From Terriglobus sp. RCC_193 (GTDB lineage Bacteria > Acidobacteriota > Terriglobia > Terriglobales > Acidobacteriaceae): 64,000 bases of DNA. Location of the stretch: positions 1,736,001-1,800,000 of the forward strand of contig NZ_JBFUPK010000001.1 in NCBI RefSeq assembly GCF_041355105.1. Direction: 5' to 3'. Positions 26,801-34,828 of this stretch are shown here, piece by piece. The number at the start of each line of letters is the position of its first letter. Positions within the stretch are counted from its first letter, which is position 1. The notes under the pieces were generated by a model. That model did no database searches. It saw only the letters and a program-made list of their open reading frames with translations, and was not told the origin of the DNA. The position numbers and the translations under genes are program-made.

Positions 26801-27481
26801 TGGTGGACGCTGCACGAACGTGGAGCCATTCAGAAAGTCCACCAGGTTCGTGTTGTTATCAACACCGTCAAGGATGAAGTTGTTCTGCGTAGCGCGCTGA
26901 CCGTTGGCAATGAAATCTCCCTTACCCGATCCGCGTGTGTTGCCAAGGGAAGGAGTAACGCCATTGGTTAGCTGTGCAATGAACACCCAGTTGCGGCCGT
27001 TGAGCGGAGTTTCATTGATCGTCTTCGCTTCCACAACCTGGCCGACGGCACCGGTTTGCGTCTCAAGAAGAGGAGGAGCCGTCGAGACGGTCACCGTTTC
27101 CGACGCTCCGCCCACCTTCAGCGACAGGTTGACTCCCACACGAGCCTGGATGTCTACCTTGATGTTTTGTTGCGTGGTCGTCGCAAATCCGGCAGCAGTC
27201 GCGCTGACCGTATAGCTGCCGATCTTCACCGGCTGGAACGTGTAAAGCCCTGACGAATTGGTTGTTTGCGTAAGTGCAAGTCCGGTATCAACTGCGGTCA
27301 GAGTAACCGTCGCCCCCGGGATGACTTTCCCCGAAGAGTCGAACACGATTCCCGTAACGGCTCCCTGGTCTACCTGCGCCAGGAGCCTTCCCGCAGGAAA
27401 GAGAAGAACAATGAACGCAAGCAGCAATCCCCAATACTTGCTATGCGCCGCACCGCACCTCTGAGTTGTCAGTGTCTGCAT
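23894..27481 (-). CDS. TonB-dependent outer-membrane receptor, Oar-like with carboxypeptidase-regulatory domain
   Basis: The 1195-residue protein has a signal peptide ending near residue 35 (FPAGRLLAQ), then a carboxypeptidase regulatory-like beta domain (about 38-125: GAVTGIVFDSSGKVIPGATV, GSYTVSATAAGF). A plug follows at about 130-250 (PLNGRNWVFIAQLTNGV, NNFILDGVDNNTN), then a long beta-barrel. The C-terminus ends in the aromatic residues YYF, as outer-membrane barrels do. This Oar-like layout is expanded in Acidobacteriota. GAGAGG precedes the ATG. The gene is first of a minus-strand pair with GH97 and its promoter carries two operator-like palindromes. It probably imports the oligosaccharide the hydrolases attack; the ligand is inferred only from context. 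Confidence 0.92.
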   Translation of the reverse strand: MQTLTTQRCGAAHSKYWGLLLAFIVLLFPAGRLLAQVDQGAVTGIVFDSSGKVIPGATVTLTAVDTGLALTQTTNSSGLYTFQPVKIGSYTVSATAAGFATTTQQNIKVDIQARVGVNLSLKVGGASETVTVSTAPPLLETQTGAVGQVVEAKTINETPLNGRNWVFIAQLTNGVTPSLGNTRGSGKGDFIANGQRATQNNFILDGVDNNTNLVDFLNGSTFVQRPPPDALAEFNIQTSNYSAEFGHSAGAVMNASIKSGTNQIHGNFWEYFRSDKMNAKDWNALTVPRFHQNQFGATIGFPLIKNKLFYFGDVEANRITNAQVNRLNVPSALERQGNFTELLNPTVSGFNQPIHLKQPNTNGTVALGAPCGNAENVMCTADIDQNALRILNMYPTPNNGTGLQQNYVQNVPRLDSTTQFDQRVDWNASPKDLVYGRFSYVHQIVKSALPLGPVLDGSGYGGYIQSNLAENGMGSYTHTFTPSLINEFRFGYNWGVFNFDTPNGFNGTIASSLGFGNVPCVPGFCGLPLVQIGGAVGLSQFGSTGTSRESQNVYQILDNLTYIKGKHSMKFGVAFQNVRFYYTYADSPRGNFTFNGHYTKIPGTSLSSGVADFLSGRVASAYITNAPGIHDQQWYNSGYAQDDWRLTPNLTLNIGLRWDFYQPLAESRDRQANFIPTAVGAGTGAGVFQLPTSQQSVALAPEFINTLAANNVQIQYVGNNRLVTSQKTNFAPRFGFSYKANERTVLRGGVGIFYGGLESNGNGNLGANYPYSLSQSFPEQSCTVGNCSTPFPYTLESGLPTLTPVTAATGFPGFHSTSANLQTPYTQNYSLSVQYALSNNLVSSIAYVGNESRHLTTYFAQNSNVALYQAGLNTQPYQPFPTLGGIGATVYTGYSSYNSLQAKLEKRFSNGLNFLATYTWGHAMDNTSSSGGLSTAVGTRTYYLLGGPKFEYTNSSYDVRNRVTLNGYYELPFGRGRKYMKGNRAMDLVLGGWEISDTFTAQGGTPFGMGTTTSNVAGAGSRPVLVTDPFRTGDTGIPGTLGSSTTPCPTQVKTKAHWYNPCSLAEPMGMVNAGNLICAPGSPVGTVQNGVACRYASGVTDPNLVAQFLGGKQNIVYGPGYWRNDVSLFKNFTIWREQSLQLRADIFNVFNHPTWGNPGVQNDDPVSGGRIDGPKNFGANTPDARFIQLAAKYYF

Positions 27482-27538
27482 GGTGGCCTCTCAAAGTGAA
27501 CGCCTGCCGCGTCTGGACAACCATTCACAGTGGCAAAC

Positions 27539-27566
27539 CGTATACGTTAACGAACTTTTATGTCAA
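27539..27566 (-). promoter_or_regulatory. TonB receptor promoter overlapped by operator candidate (site C1)
   Basis: On the minus strand TTGACA (27566-27561) is followed after 16 bases by TATACG (27544-27539). The -10 lies inside GTATACGTTAAC (27540-27551), a CpG-centred palindrome of the same type as sites A and B. A repressor here would directly exclude RNA polymerase. Confidence 0.6.
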
Positions 27567-27615
27567 TAAAAATCCATCTATCTTTAAATTCCTAGGAAAT
27601 AGACTATTCCGCTAA

Positions 27616-27630
27616 CGTGTACGAACACGA
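27616..27630 (-). promoter_or_regulatory. LacI-type operator candidate (site C2)
   Basis: These 15 bases are identical to 16883-16897. The site is 77 bases upstream of C1 (centre to centre), so it may be the auxiliary operator of the TonB-GH97 promoter. Confidence 0.6.
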
Positions 27631-27889
27631 TTTTGTAGCTATTTCTTAAAATCTCTCCGGGCATCCATGTCCCGCACGGCCCTGCAGCATACAACTCACA
27701 GGTGTGCGTGCTCGCACCCGGCACCACGCTGGACGATTCCCTTGGGCGATAGATGCGGACGTTCCGTCGCCTAACTCCTCCCGCTCAGTGAAGGCAATTA
27801 TCCCTGCCTTGTCGCAAAAGCTCTCATGCCCCGCAGACCGATGCCGATAAGCCCGTTTGTACGGCGCAAGAACCGCACCCGGAGAGCCT
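27631..27889. other. Junction between glycan island and chemotaxis operon
   Basis: No ORF here is convincing. The stretch contains the right repeat, weak tRNA-Gly-like sequence (27730-27792), and a GCCGATAA octamer (27843-27850) resembling the -10 of sigma-28 promoters; the nearest A-rich -35 candidate is spaced too far to be convincing. Confidence 0.4.
27773..27801 (+). repeat. Right direct repeat of the glycan island, partial tRNA-Gly copy
   Basis: It matches 9180-9208 at 27 of 29 positions in the same orientation. It reproduces the first 12 bases of tRNA-Gly (minus-strand sense) and the flank upstream of it. The rest of the tRNA is not intact here, though weak similarity may persist down to about 27730, so this is a tRNA fragment and not a gene. 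Confidence 0.75.
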
Positions 27890-30085
27890 GTGCAACTGGA
27901 TGATGAAGTCCGCGAATTTCTTATCGAATGCAACGAAAACCTGGTCAATCTGGATCAGGAGATCGTGCTTCTCGAGCAGAACCCCACCGAAACGAAATTG
28001 ATCGACAGCGTCTTTCGCACTTTCCACACCATTAAAGGAACATGCGGTTTCTTTGGGTTCACAACCCTGGGAGGCCTGACCCATGTGGCTGAAAACCTCA
28101 TCGACCAGATGCGCGCTGGCCAACGCATCCTGACGCCGGAGCTTGCGGCGCTGCTGCTGGAATCCGTCGACGCCATCAAGAAAATCATTGCTCTGATCGA
28201 AACCACGGGCGAAGAAGGTGCCGAGGCGCACGAAGCGCTGCGTACCCGTCTCATCGCGGCACTCGAAAACAAGATGCTTCCACCCGCCCGGCAGGAGACT
28301 GCCGAGCCTGTACCGCCACAGGCTGCAAGCGAACCCTTGCCTGGCAAGACAGCGGTCGTGCAGGATTCCACCATTCGCGTCGATGTCGGCCTGCTCGACA
28401 AGTTGATGAATCTTGTTGGCGAGCTTGTATTGGCGCGCAACCAACTTCTGCAAAGCGCCACGCGTCACGACGTGACCCTGCTGCGTACCGTGCAGCGCCT
28501 GAATGCGATCACCAGCGAGTTGCAAGAGGGCGTACTAAAGACTCGCATGCAGCCCATCGGCGTCATCTGGAACAAGCTGCCCCGCCTGGTACGCGACCTC
28601 TCAGCAGAGTGCTCCAAGCGCATCCGCATCGAGATGGAAGGTGCCGAAACCGAACTCGACAAAACCATCATCGAGGCCATCAAGGACCCACTCACACACA
28701 TCGTGCGCAACGCCTGCGACCACGGCATCGAACAGCCCACGCAACGCGCCACCTCCGGCAAACCTGAAGAAGGGCTAGTAACACTTCGTGCCTACCATGA
28801 GGGCGGTCACGTCAACATCGAAATCTCAGACGATGGCAAAGGCCTCGATCCCGAAAAGATCAAGTCCCGCGCTATCGCCAAGGGTCTGCTCACGGCGGAA
28901 CAAGCCGCCCCCATGAGCGAACGCGAAGCCATCAACCTTGTCTTTGCTCCCGGCTTCTCTACTGCTGAACAGATCACCAACATCTCCGGACGCGGTGTCG
29001 GCATGGACGTCGTCAAGACCAATATCCAGAAGATTGGCGGCATTGTCGACATCGGCAATCGTCCCGGCTCTCCGGGATCGCGCGTAAAAATCACCATCCC
29101 TCTTACGCTCGCCATCATTCCCGGCCTTGTTATCCGGGCAAGCGCACAGGACATCCAGCACCGTTTCATCATCCCGCAGGCGAATCTTCTGGAACTCGTG
29201 CGGCTTGATCTGAACGAAACCCGTGAAGGCGAATGCGCTGCCATTGAGTACGTCAATGGAACGCCTGTATACCGCCGTCGCGGACACCTTCTGCCACTCA
29301 CGTATCTCAATCGCGTACTTGGCATGGAGGATCGCACCTTCCCTCGCGATCCGGTGATCAACATTGTCGTGTTGCAGGCGGAAGGTCGTCCCTTCGGGCT
29401 GATCGTCGATGGCATTTTTGACACGCAGGAGATCGTGGTAAAGCCGTTGGGCAAACGTCTGAAAGGCCTCAGTTCCTATTTAGGCGCCACCATCATGGGT
29501 GACGGTCACGTTGCGCTGATCCTCGATATCCCTGGTCTCGCGCACCTTGCTGGCATGGCTTCGCAAGCACGCGAAGTACGCAAGCTCGACACAACCAGCC
29601 AGACATCCGCGGAGACACGGGAAAGCTTCCTCATCTTCCGCGCTGGCACCTTCAGCCGTGTTGCCGTTCCGCTCACGATGGTCTCGCGCCTGGAGCAAAT
29701 CGAAGCGCGCAGCATCGAGCACGCTGCTGGTCATCCCGTGCTGCACTATCGCGGACAGATCCTTACGCTGGTCGAGCTCAGTTCCCTGCTTGACCCCACG
29801 GCATTCCGCGTCGAGCGTCCTCCATCCGTCACCACGCAAGTGATTGTGCTCGGACAGGGCGAGAAACGCCTTGGCATCCTCGTCGACCAGATCGTCGACA
29901 TCGTGGAAGAAGCGATCACCTTCCGCACATCCACGATCCGTAAAGGTCTTCGCGGCTCCGTGATTCTTGGCACCACCGTCACCGATCTACTCGATGCGGA
30001 AGGCCTCCTCGCGCAGGCAAACCAGCCACTTTGTATGGATGCGGCCAATGAAAACGACGACACCACGCTGAAGAGGATCGCCTGA
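27890..30085 (+). CDS. cheA: Chemotaxis histidine kinase CheA
   Basis: GTG 27890 follows GGAG and gives the usual CheA opening (MQLDDEVREFLIE); a TTG at 27857 is an alternative. The 731-residue protein has an Hpt domain with phosphorylated His46 (FRTFHTIKGTCGFFG) and a dimerisation domain (about 165-235, VGLLDKLMNLVGELVLARNQ). An HATPase domain follows (about 250-400, HIVRNACDHGIE; GRGVGMDVVKTNI), then two CheW-like domains in a row (about 405-550 and 575-710). There is no obvious CheY-binding P2 domain and no receiver. It phosphorylates CheY and CheB in response to receptors. It overlaps cheW by one base. Confidence 0.95.
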   Translation: MQLDDEVREFLIECNENLVNLDQEIVLLEQNPTETKLIDSVFRTFHTIKGTCGFFGFTTLGGLTHVAENLIDQMRAGQRILTPELAALLLESVDAIKKIIALIETTGEEGAEAHEALRTRLIAALENKMLPPARQETAEPVPPQAASEPLPGKTAVVQDSTIRVDVGLLDKLMNLVGELVLARNQLLQSATRHDVTLLRTVQRLNAITSELQEGVLKTRMQPIGVIWNKLPRLVRDLSAECSKRIRIEMEGAETELDKTIIEAIKDPLTHIVRNACDHGIEQPTQRATSGKPEEGLVTLRAYHEGGHVNIEISDDGKGLDPEKIKSRAIAKGLLTAEQAAPMSEREAINLVFAPGFSTAEQITNISGRGVGMDVVKTNIQKIGGIVDIGNRPGSPGSRVKITIPLTLAIIPGLVIRASAQDIQHRFIIPQANLLELVRLDLNETREGECAAIEYVNGTPVYRRRGHLLPLTYLNRVLGMEDRTFPRDPVINIVVLQAEGRPFGLIVDGIFDTQEIVVKPLGKRLKGLSSYLGATIMGDGHVALILDIPGLAHLAGMASQAREVRKLDTTSQTSAETRESFLIFRAGTFSRVAVPLTMVSRLEQIEARSIEHAAGHPVLHYRGQILTLVELSSLLDPTAFRVERPPSVTTQVIVLGQGEKRLGILVDQIVDIVEEAITFRTSTIRKGLRGSVILGTTVTDLLDAEGLLAQANQPLCMDAANENDDTTLKRIA

Positions 30086-30558
30086 TGAAACTGATGCAAG
30101 AATGCCGCGTTACTCGCGGCGACTCCCTGCAGTACGCAACATTTCACGTAGGCGATCTCTTCTTTGGCATTGAGGCCATTCGGGTACAGGAGGTGATTCG
30201 CCGGCAGGAAATGACTCCTATTCCGCTGGCTCCCCCAGCCATTCGTGGCCTTATCAATCTGCGCGGCCAAATTGTAACGGCCATCGACACGCGCTCAACG
30301 CTGGGCCTGCCCGCAGCAAGCTCTGCCGAACCGCAGATGAACATCATCATCAGCGCCGAAGACGGCGCCATCAGTCTTCTGGTGGATGCGATCGGCGATG
30401 TCCTTGAAGTACCGCTGGCTAGCTACGCGCCCATTCCCGACAACGTTCCACCCCGGCAGCGCGACAAGATCGCTGGCATCTACAAACTGGCTGATCGGCT
30501 GATGCTGTTGCTCAACATCGACAAGATTCTCGAAACCGCCTGTCACGAGACCAATTAA
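30085..30558 (+). CDS. cheW: Chemotaxis coupling protein CheW
   Basis: This single-domain CheW of 157 residues shows TFHVGDLFFGIEAIRVQEVI, the loop IPLAPPAIRGLINLRGQIV and a second subdomain from about residue 85. It couples receptors to CheA in the signalling array. The start overlaps the cheA stop (TGATG), implying translational coupling. Confidence 0.95.
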   Translation: MKLMQECRVTRGDSLQYATFHVGDLFFGIEAIRVQEVIRRQEMTPIPLAPPAIRGLINLRGQIVTAIDTRSTLGLPAASSAEPQMNIIISAEDGAISLLVDAIGDVLEVPLASYAPIPDNVPPRQRDKIAGIYKLADRLMLLLNIDKILETACHETN

Positions 30559-30574
30559 TCACGGAGAAACGATC

Positions 30575-32388
30575 ATGGCTTCTACAACCCGCATTCCCAA
30601 TCTCAACGGCCGGACGCCTGTGGTCGTTACAACGCGTACCGTCAAAGAGCCCTCCACAAAGAACGGCGAGCTGCAAGCCGCTTTTGATGCCATCGGCCGC
30701 TCGCAGGCTGTTGTGGAGTTCGAGATGGACGGCACCATCACACATGCCAACGCGAACTTCCTGCTGTGGACCGGCTATCGTCTTGATGAAATTGTTGGCA
30801 AGCATCACAGCATGTTTGTCGATCCCAGCGAGGTCAAGAGCGCCGAGTACACGAGTCTGTGGGCCGGCTTGAATCGTGGCGAAACACAAACCTCTGTCTT
30901 TCGCCGTTTCGGCAAACATGGGCAGGAGTTCTGGATGCAGGGCTGCTACATGCCCATTTTCGACACCAATGGAAATCCATTCAAAGTCATCAAGGTCGCA
31001 CTCGATGTGACCGAAGCAGCACTCCGGAACACAAGCTATCGATCCCAGGTGGAAGCGGTCAGCCGCACACAGGCCGTCATCGAGTTCGAACTGGACGGCA
31101 CGATCGTGACCGCTAACGACAACTTCCTGGGAGCAATGGGTACACGCTGGCCGAGCTCAAAGGCAAGCATCACCGCACGTTCATGGATAAGGACGAAGTG
31201 CAGTTGCCTGCCTATCGTGAGTTCTGGGCGGCGCTGGCTCGCGGTGAATATCAGAGCGGCGAATACAAGCGCTTCGGCAAGGGCAACCGCGAAGTCTGGA
31301 TCTATGGCTCGTACAACCCCATCTTCGATGCCAATGGGAAGCCCGTCAAAGTCATCAAGTTCGCTACTGAGATTACGGCAACCGTACAGGCGCGACTCGC
31401 GCATGAAGCTCACCAGGAGACAGAGCGCCAGCGCGCCGTCGAACTTCGGCAGAAGGTCGAAGGCATTCTCGAAGTCGTTCGCTCTGCCCGCGATGGCGAC
31501 CTGACACGCACCATCGATGTTGAAGGTGACGACACGATCAGCCAGATGGGCATTGCGTTGCGCGACTTCTTCGGTGACCTTCGCCAGCGCATCACTGCCA
31601 TCACCCGTGCTGCGGATTCGCTCAGTTCATCGTCGCAGGAGCTCTCCGTTATCAGTGAACAGATGGCCTCCAATGCGGAAGAAACTGCAACACAGGCTTC
31701 GGTCGTCTCCACGGCTTCAGATGAAGTATCGCGCAATGTCACGGTAGTTGCCGCAGGCTCCGAAGAGATGCAGGCCTCCATCCGCGAAATCTCGAAGTCC
31801 GCCAATGAAAGCGCCCGCGTTGCACACAACGCCGTAACGGCTGCCAACGCAACCAACCAGACCATCGCCAAACTTGGGCAATCTTCGCTTGAAATCGGCA
31901 AAGTCGTAAAGGTCATCACGTCCATCGCCCAGCAGACCAACCTGCTGGCTCTCAACGCAACGATTGAAGCAGCGCGTGCCGGTGAAGCTGGCAAGGGCTT
32001 TGCCGTTGTGGCCAACGAAGTGAAAGAGCTGGCAAAAGAAACTGCGAAGGCAACCGAAGAAATCGGCCAGAAGATCGAGGCGATCCAGGGAGATACTTCA
32101 AGCGCGGTGCAGGCGATTGAAGAGATCACACAGATCATCAATCAGATCAACGATGTCTCCAACACGATCGCCTCGGCTGTTGAAGAGCAGACTGCAACCA
32201 CCAATGAGATTGGCCGCAACGTATCGGACGCCTCACGCGGCGTGAGTGAGATTGCCGTCAACATCGCTGGCGTGGCAGCAGCGGCACAATCCACAACCAC
32301 CGGCGCTTCGGGAACACAAGGTGCCGCGCGCCAGCTCCACGGCATGGCCAGCGAGCTTCAGGGACTCGTCTCCCGCTTCACCGTGTAA
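30575..32388 (+). pseudogene. Soluble methyl-accepting chemotaxis protein with two PAS domains, frameshifted
   Basis: Two frames make one receptor. Frame 1 (30575 to about 31140) encodes PAS 1 (SQAVVEFEMDGTITHANANF) and the start of PAS 2 ([20 protein letters not shown]). The protein continues in another frame from about 31141 ([12 protein letters not shown] region, then [20 protein letters not shown]). The PAS repeat shows that one base is missing in ATGGG/TACACG at 31137-31141. Downstream are a HAMP-like linker and the MCP signalling domain with hairpin tip [21 protein letters not shown]. No membrane segment is present, so an intact version would be cytoplasmic. As written, translation ends at 31504 after PAS 2 is scrambled. 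A sequencing error is possible. Confidence 0.85.
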
Positions 32389-32390
32389 TC

Positions 32391-32437
32391 GCTGGGTGCG
32401 TGTCCCTGTCTTCATTCGACAAGGACACGCACCCAGC
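32391..32437 (+). other. Perfect 15-bp hairpin between mcp and cheB
   Basis: Arms 32391-32405 and 32423-32437 are exact reverse complements with a 17-base loop. It begins two bases after the mcp stop. No T-run follows, so it is more likely an mRNA-processing or stability element, or a partial attenuator, than a full terminator. Confidence 0.65.
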
Positions 32438-32464
32438 TGTTGCTTCCCGGAAAGGAAATGTTCA

Positions 32465-33558
32465 GTGTCTGCACACGCGCATGCAACCACTTCATACGCA
32501 CGTAATAAAATCCGCGTCCTCGTAATCGATGACTCCGTAGTGGTGCGCCGCCTGGTCGCAAAGGCTCTGGCCCTGGATGAGGAGTTCGAGGTTGTTGGTA
32601 CGGCATCCAGCGCAGAATCCGCACTGGAGCGCCTTCCCCATCTGCAACCGGATGTCATCACGCTCGACATACACATGGCCGGCATGACCGGCCTCGAACT
32701 TCTTCCCATTCTCCGCGAGCGTTTTCCTCGATTGCATGTGCTTATCCTCTCCAGCTCCAGCGAAGGCAGTGCCGCAGTCACCATGGACGCCCTATTTCGC
32801 GGTGCCACCGGCTTCCTGCTCAAGCCGTTCGGAGACACATCACTCGATGACTCCGTGGATCGACTGCAAGAAGAACTGAGTGCCAACATCAAGCAGCTCT
32901 TTCGGCGCACACCAATGCGTTCTTCCCCTCCAGTACCGAAACCCCCTCGCCCGGAACTCGTCCGAAACACAGCCAGCCAACGCCGCGACATTCTTGCCAT
33001 CGGCGTCTCAACAGGTGGGCCAACTGCACTCGCTCGCGTCATCGAAACGCTTCCTCCCAACTTCGCGTTGCCTATCGTCATCGTGCAACACATGCCGCCC
33101 GTTTTCACCAGGCTGCTTGCAGATCGCATCCGTGCCACCACGGGATTCAACATCGTCGAAGGCGTTGATGGCATGATGCTGGAACCGGGCAAAGCCATCC
33201 TCGCTCCCGGCGACTTCCACATGCGCGTGGCGCGTACAGCCGACGGTAGCACGCGCATCAAGCTCGATCAGGGACCGCAGGAATGTTCCTGCCGCCCCGC
33301 AGTAGACGTTCTTTTCGCTCCGTTGCCGAACTCTACGGAGGCAATGTCATCGCTACCATCCTTACCGGCATGGGACAGGACGGTCTGCGCGGCGCCACCG
33401 AACTAACACGCCTGGGCGCGCACCTCATTGCCCAGGATGAAGCCACCTCCGTCGTATGGGGTATGCCTGGCGCTGTCGCCAACGCCGGCATCACCAGCGA
33501 AGTCCTCCCGCTCGACAACATCGCTGCCGCTATCGCACAACAGGTGAGAAACCGCTAA
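32465..33558 (+). pseudogene. cheB: Chemotaxis methylesterase CheB, frameshifted near its end
   Basis: GTG 32465 has AAGGAA 7-8 bases upstream. The receiver domain (residues 16-135) has Asp22/Asp23 and phospho-acceptor Asp68 in ITLDIHMAG. The methylesterase domain from about 178 has Ser in IGVSTGGPTAL and His in VIVQHMPPVF. At about 33315-33317 one base is missing (TTTTC/GCTCC): the frame diverts, while the true C-terminus continues in another frame as FRSVAELYGGNVIATILTG and MGQDGLRGATEL, which carries the third catalytic residue (Asp). The unshifted product would lack it and be inactive. The 3' end overlaps cheR (TAATG). Real mutation or sequencing error are both possible. Confidence 0.85.
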
Positions 33559-34403
33559 TGCCACAGGCCAGTACCATGCCATCCTCCATCTCGCCCGACA
33601 GCTATGCCTTTCTGCAGCGCTGGATCCATATCTCCTCAGGTATCGTGCTCGATGCGCACAAGAGTTACCTGTTGGAATCGCGCCTCGCACCCGTCATCGA
33701 GCGTGAAGGCATGCGTTCTATCGACGATCTCTGCATGCATCTACGCCAAGGCACACCCGGTCTCTCGCGCAAAGTGGTCGAAGCCATGACAACGCATGAG
33801 ACGCTCTTCTTTCGCGACACAACACCGTTTGAGATTCTGCGTAAGACAATCGTGCCGCAGCTTCTTGTCACCCGACCCCGCGGACACAAAATCAATATCT
33901 GGTCGGCCGCTGCCTCCTCCGGGCAGGAAGCCTATTCGCTGGCCATGATCCTGATCGAATGTGGCGTCGCGCCTGGCGAAGTCTCCATCCTCGGCACAGA
34001 CCTCAGCGAAAAGGTTCTGGAACGTGCTCGGCTTGCGACCTATGGGAAATTCGAAGTAAGCCGCGGCCTTCCCGCCGACTATCTCGCACGCTACTTCCAG
34101 CTTCATCACGATGCCAACGGACTCCCCGAATATCAACTGCGCGACATCATCCGACAAATGGTCCGCTTTGAGCCGCTCGACCTCCGTGCTAATTTTCGAG
34201 GACGCGGGCCATTCGACATCATCTTCTGCCGCAATGTGCTCATCTACTTCGACACAAAAACCAAGGAAGATATCCTGCGCGAAATGCGCAGCGTGATGTC
34301 CCGCGGCAGCTTCCTGCTGCTCGGCGCTGCAGAGACCATAGGATCCGTCGAAGGCTTTCAACGGGTGCACATGGATGATGCGATCGCCTATGTCAGCAAG
34401 TAA
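33558..34403 (+). CDS. cheR: Chemotaxis methyltransferase CheR
   Basis: The 281-residue protein starts inside the cheB stop. It has the N-terminal helical CheR domain (about 10-75) with THETLFFRDTTPFE, and an SAM-binding domain with NIWSAAASSGQEAYSLAMI, ILGTDLSEKVLERA and DIIFCRNVLIYFD. It methylates receptor glutamates using S-adenosylmethionine, opposing CheB. It appears intact although its partner cheB is frameshifted. Confidence 0.95.
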   Translation: MPQASTMPSSISPDSYAFLQRWIHISSGIVLDAHKSYLLESRLAPVIEREGMRSIDDLCMHLRQGTPGLSRKVVEAMTTHETLFFRDTTPFEILRKTIVPQLLVTRPRGHKINIWSAAASSGQEAYSLAMILIECGVAPGEVSILGTDLSEKVLERARLATYGKFEVSRGLPADYLARYFQLHHDANGLPEYQLRDIIRQMVRFEPLDLRANFRGRGPFDIIFCRNVLIYFDTKTKEDILREMRSVMSRGSFLLLGAAETIGSVEGFQRVHMDDAIAYVSK

Positions 34404-34460
34404 CTCAAGGCACATCACCACTTGCCGATAAAACAATCAGATACCAAGGAGATCTTCCTC

Positions 34461-34826
34461 ATGGAAGTCCTCGTCGTCGACGACAGCAAGACCATGCGCA
34501 TGCTCGTGCAGCGCGCCATCCGCCAGGCAGGGTTCAGTGGCCTCACCTTCATCGAAGCCGAAAATGGAGCGCGCGCGCTGGAGGCGCTTTCCTCCAGCAA
34601 GCCCAGCCTCATCCTTTCCGACTGGAACATGCCGGAGATGACCGGCATCCAGTTCCTCCAGAATGTACGCGCCTCCGGCATCAATATCCCCTTCGGATTC
34701 ATCACCTCAGAAGGCTCCAAAGAGATCCTCGACACGGCCACGGCTGCCGGCGCGAACTTCCTCATCACCAAACCCTTCACGTCAGACGATGTCCAGGCCT
34801 CGCTTAGCCCATTCGTAGGAGCCTGA
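34461..34826 (+). CDS. cheY: Single-domain response regulator CheY
   Basis: ATG 34461 lies 10 bases after AAGGAG. The 121-residue receiver has the acidic pair Asp7/Asp8, phospho-acceptor Asp54 (LSDWNMPEMTG), Thr82 (FITSEG) and Lys104 (ITKPF), all expected for CheY. It carries the CheA phosphate to the motility apparatus; no flagellar genes are in the window. It is followed after two bases by a CheX-like gene. Confidence 0.93.
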   Translation: MEVLVVDDSKTMRMLVQRAIRQAGFSGLTFIEAENGARALEALSSSKPSLILSDWNMPEMTGIQFLQNVRASGINIPFGFITSEGSKEILDTATAAGANFLITKPFTSDDVQASLSPFVGA

Positions 34827-34828
34827 CC

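Noticed and set aside
27700-27792. A second complete tRNA-Gly gene
   Set aside because: Only the 5' acceptor strand and part of the D-arm are recognisable; the 3' acceptor strand and T-arm are missing.
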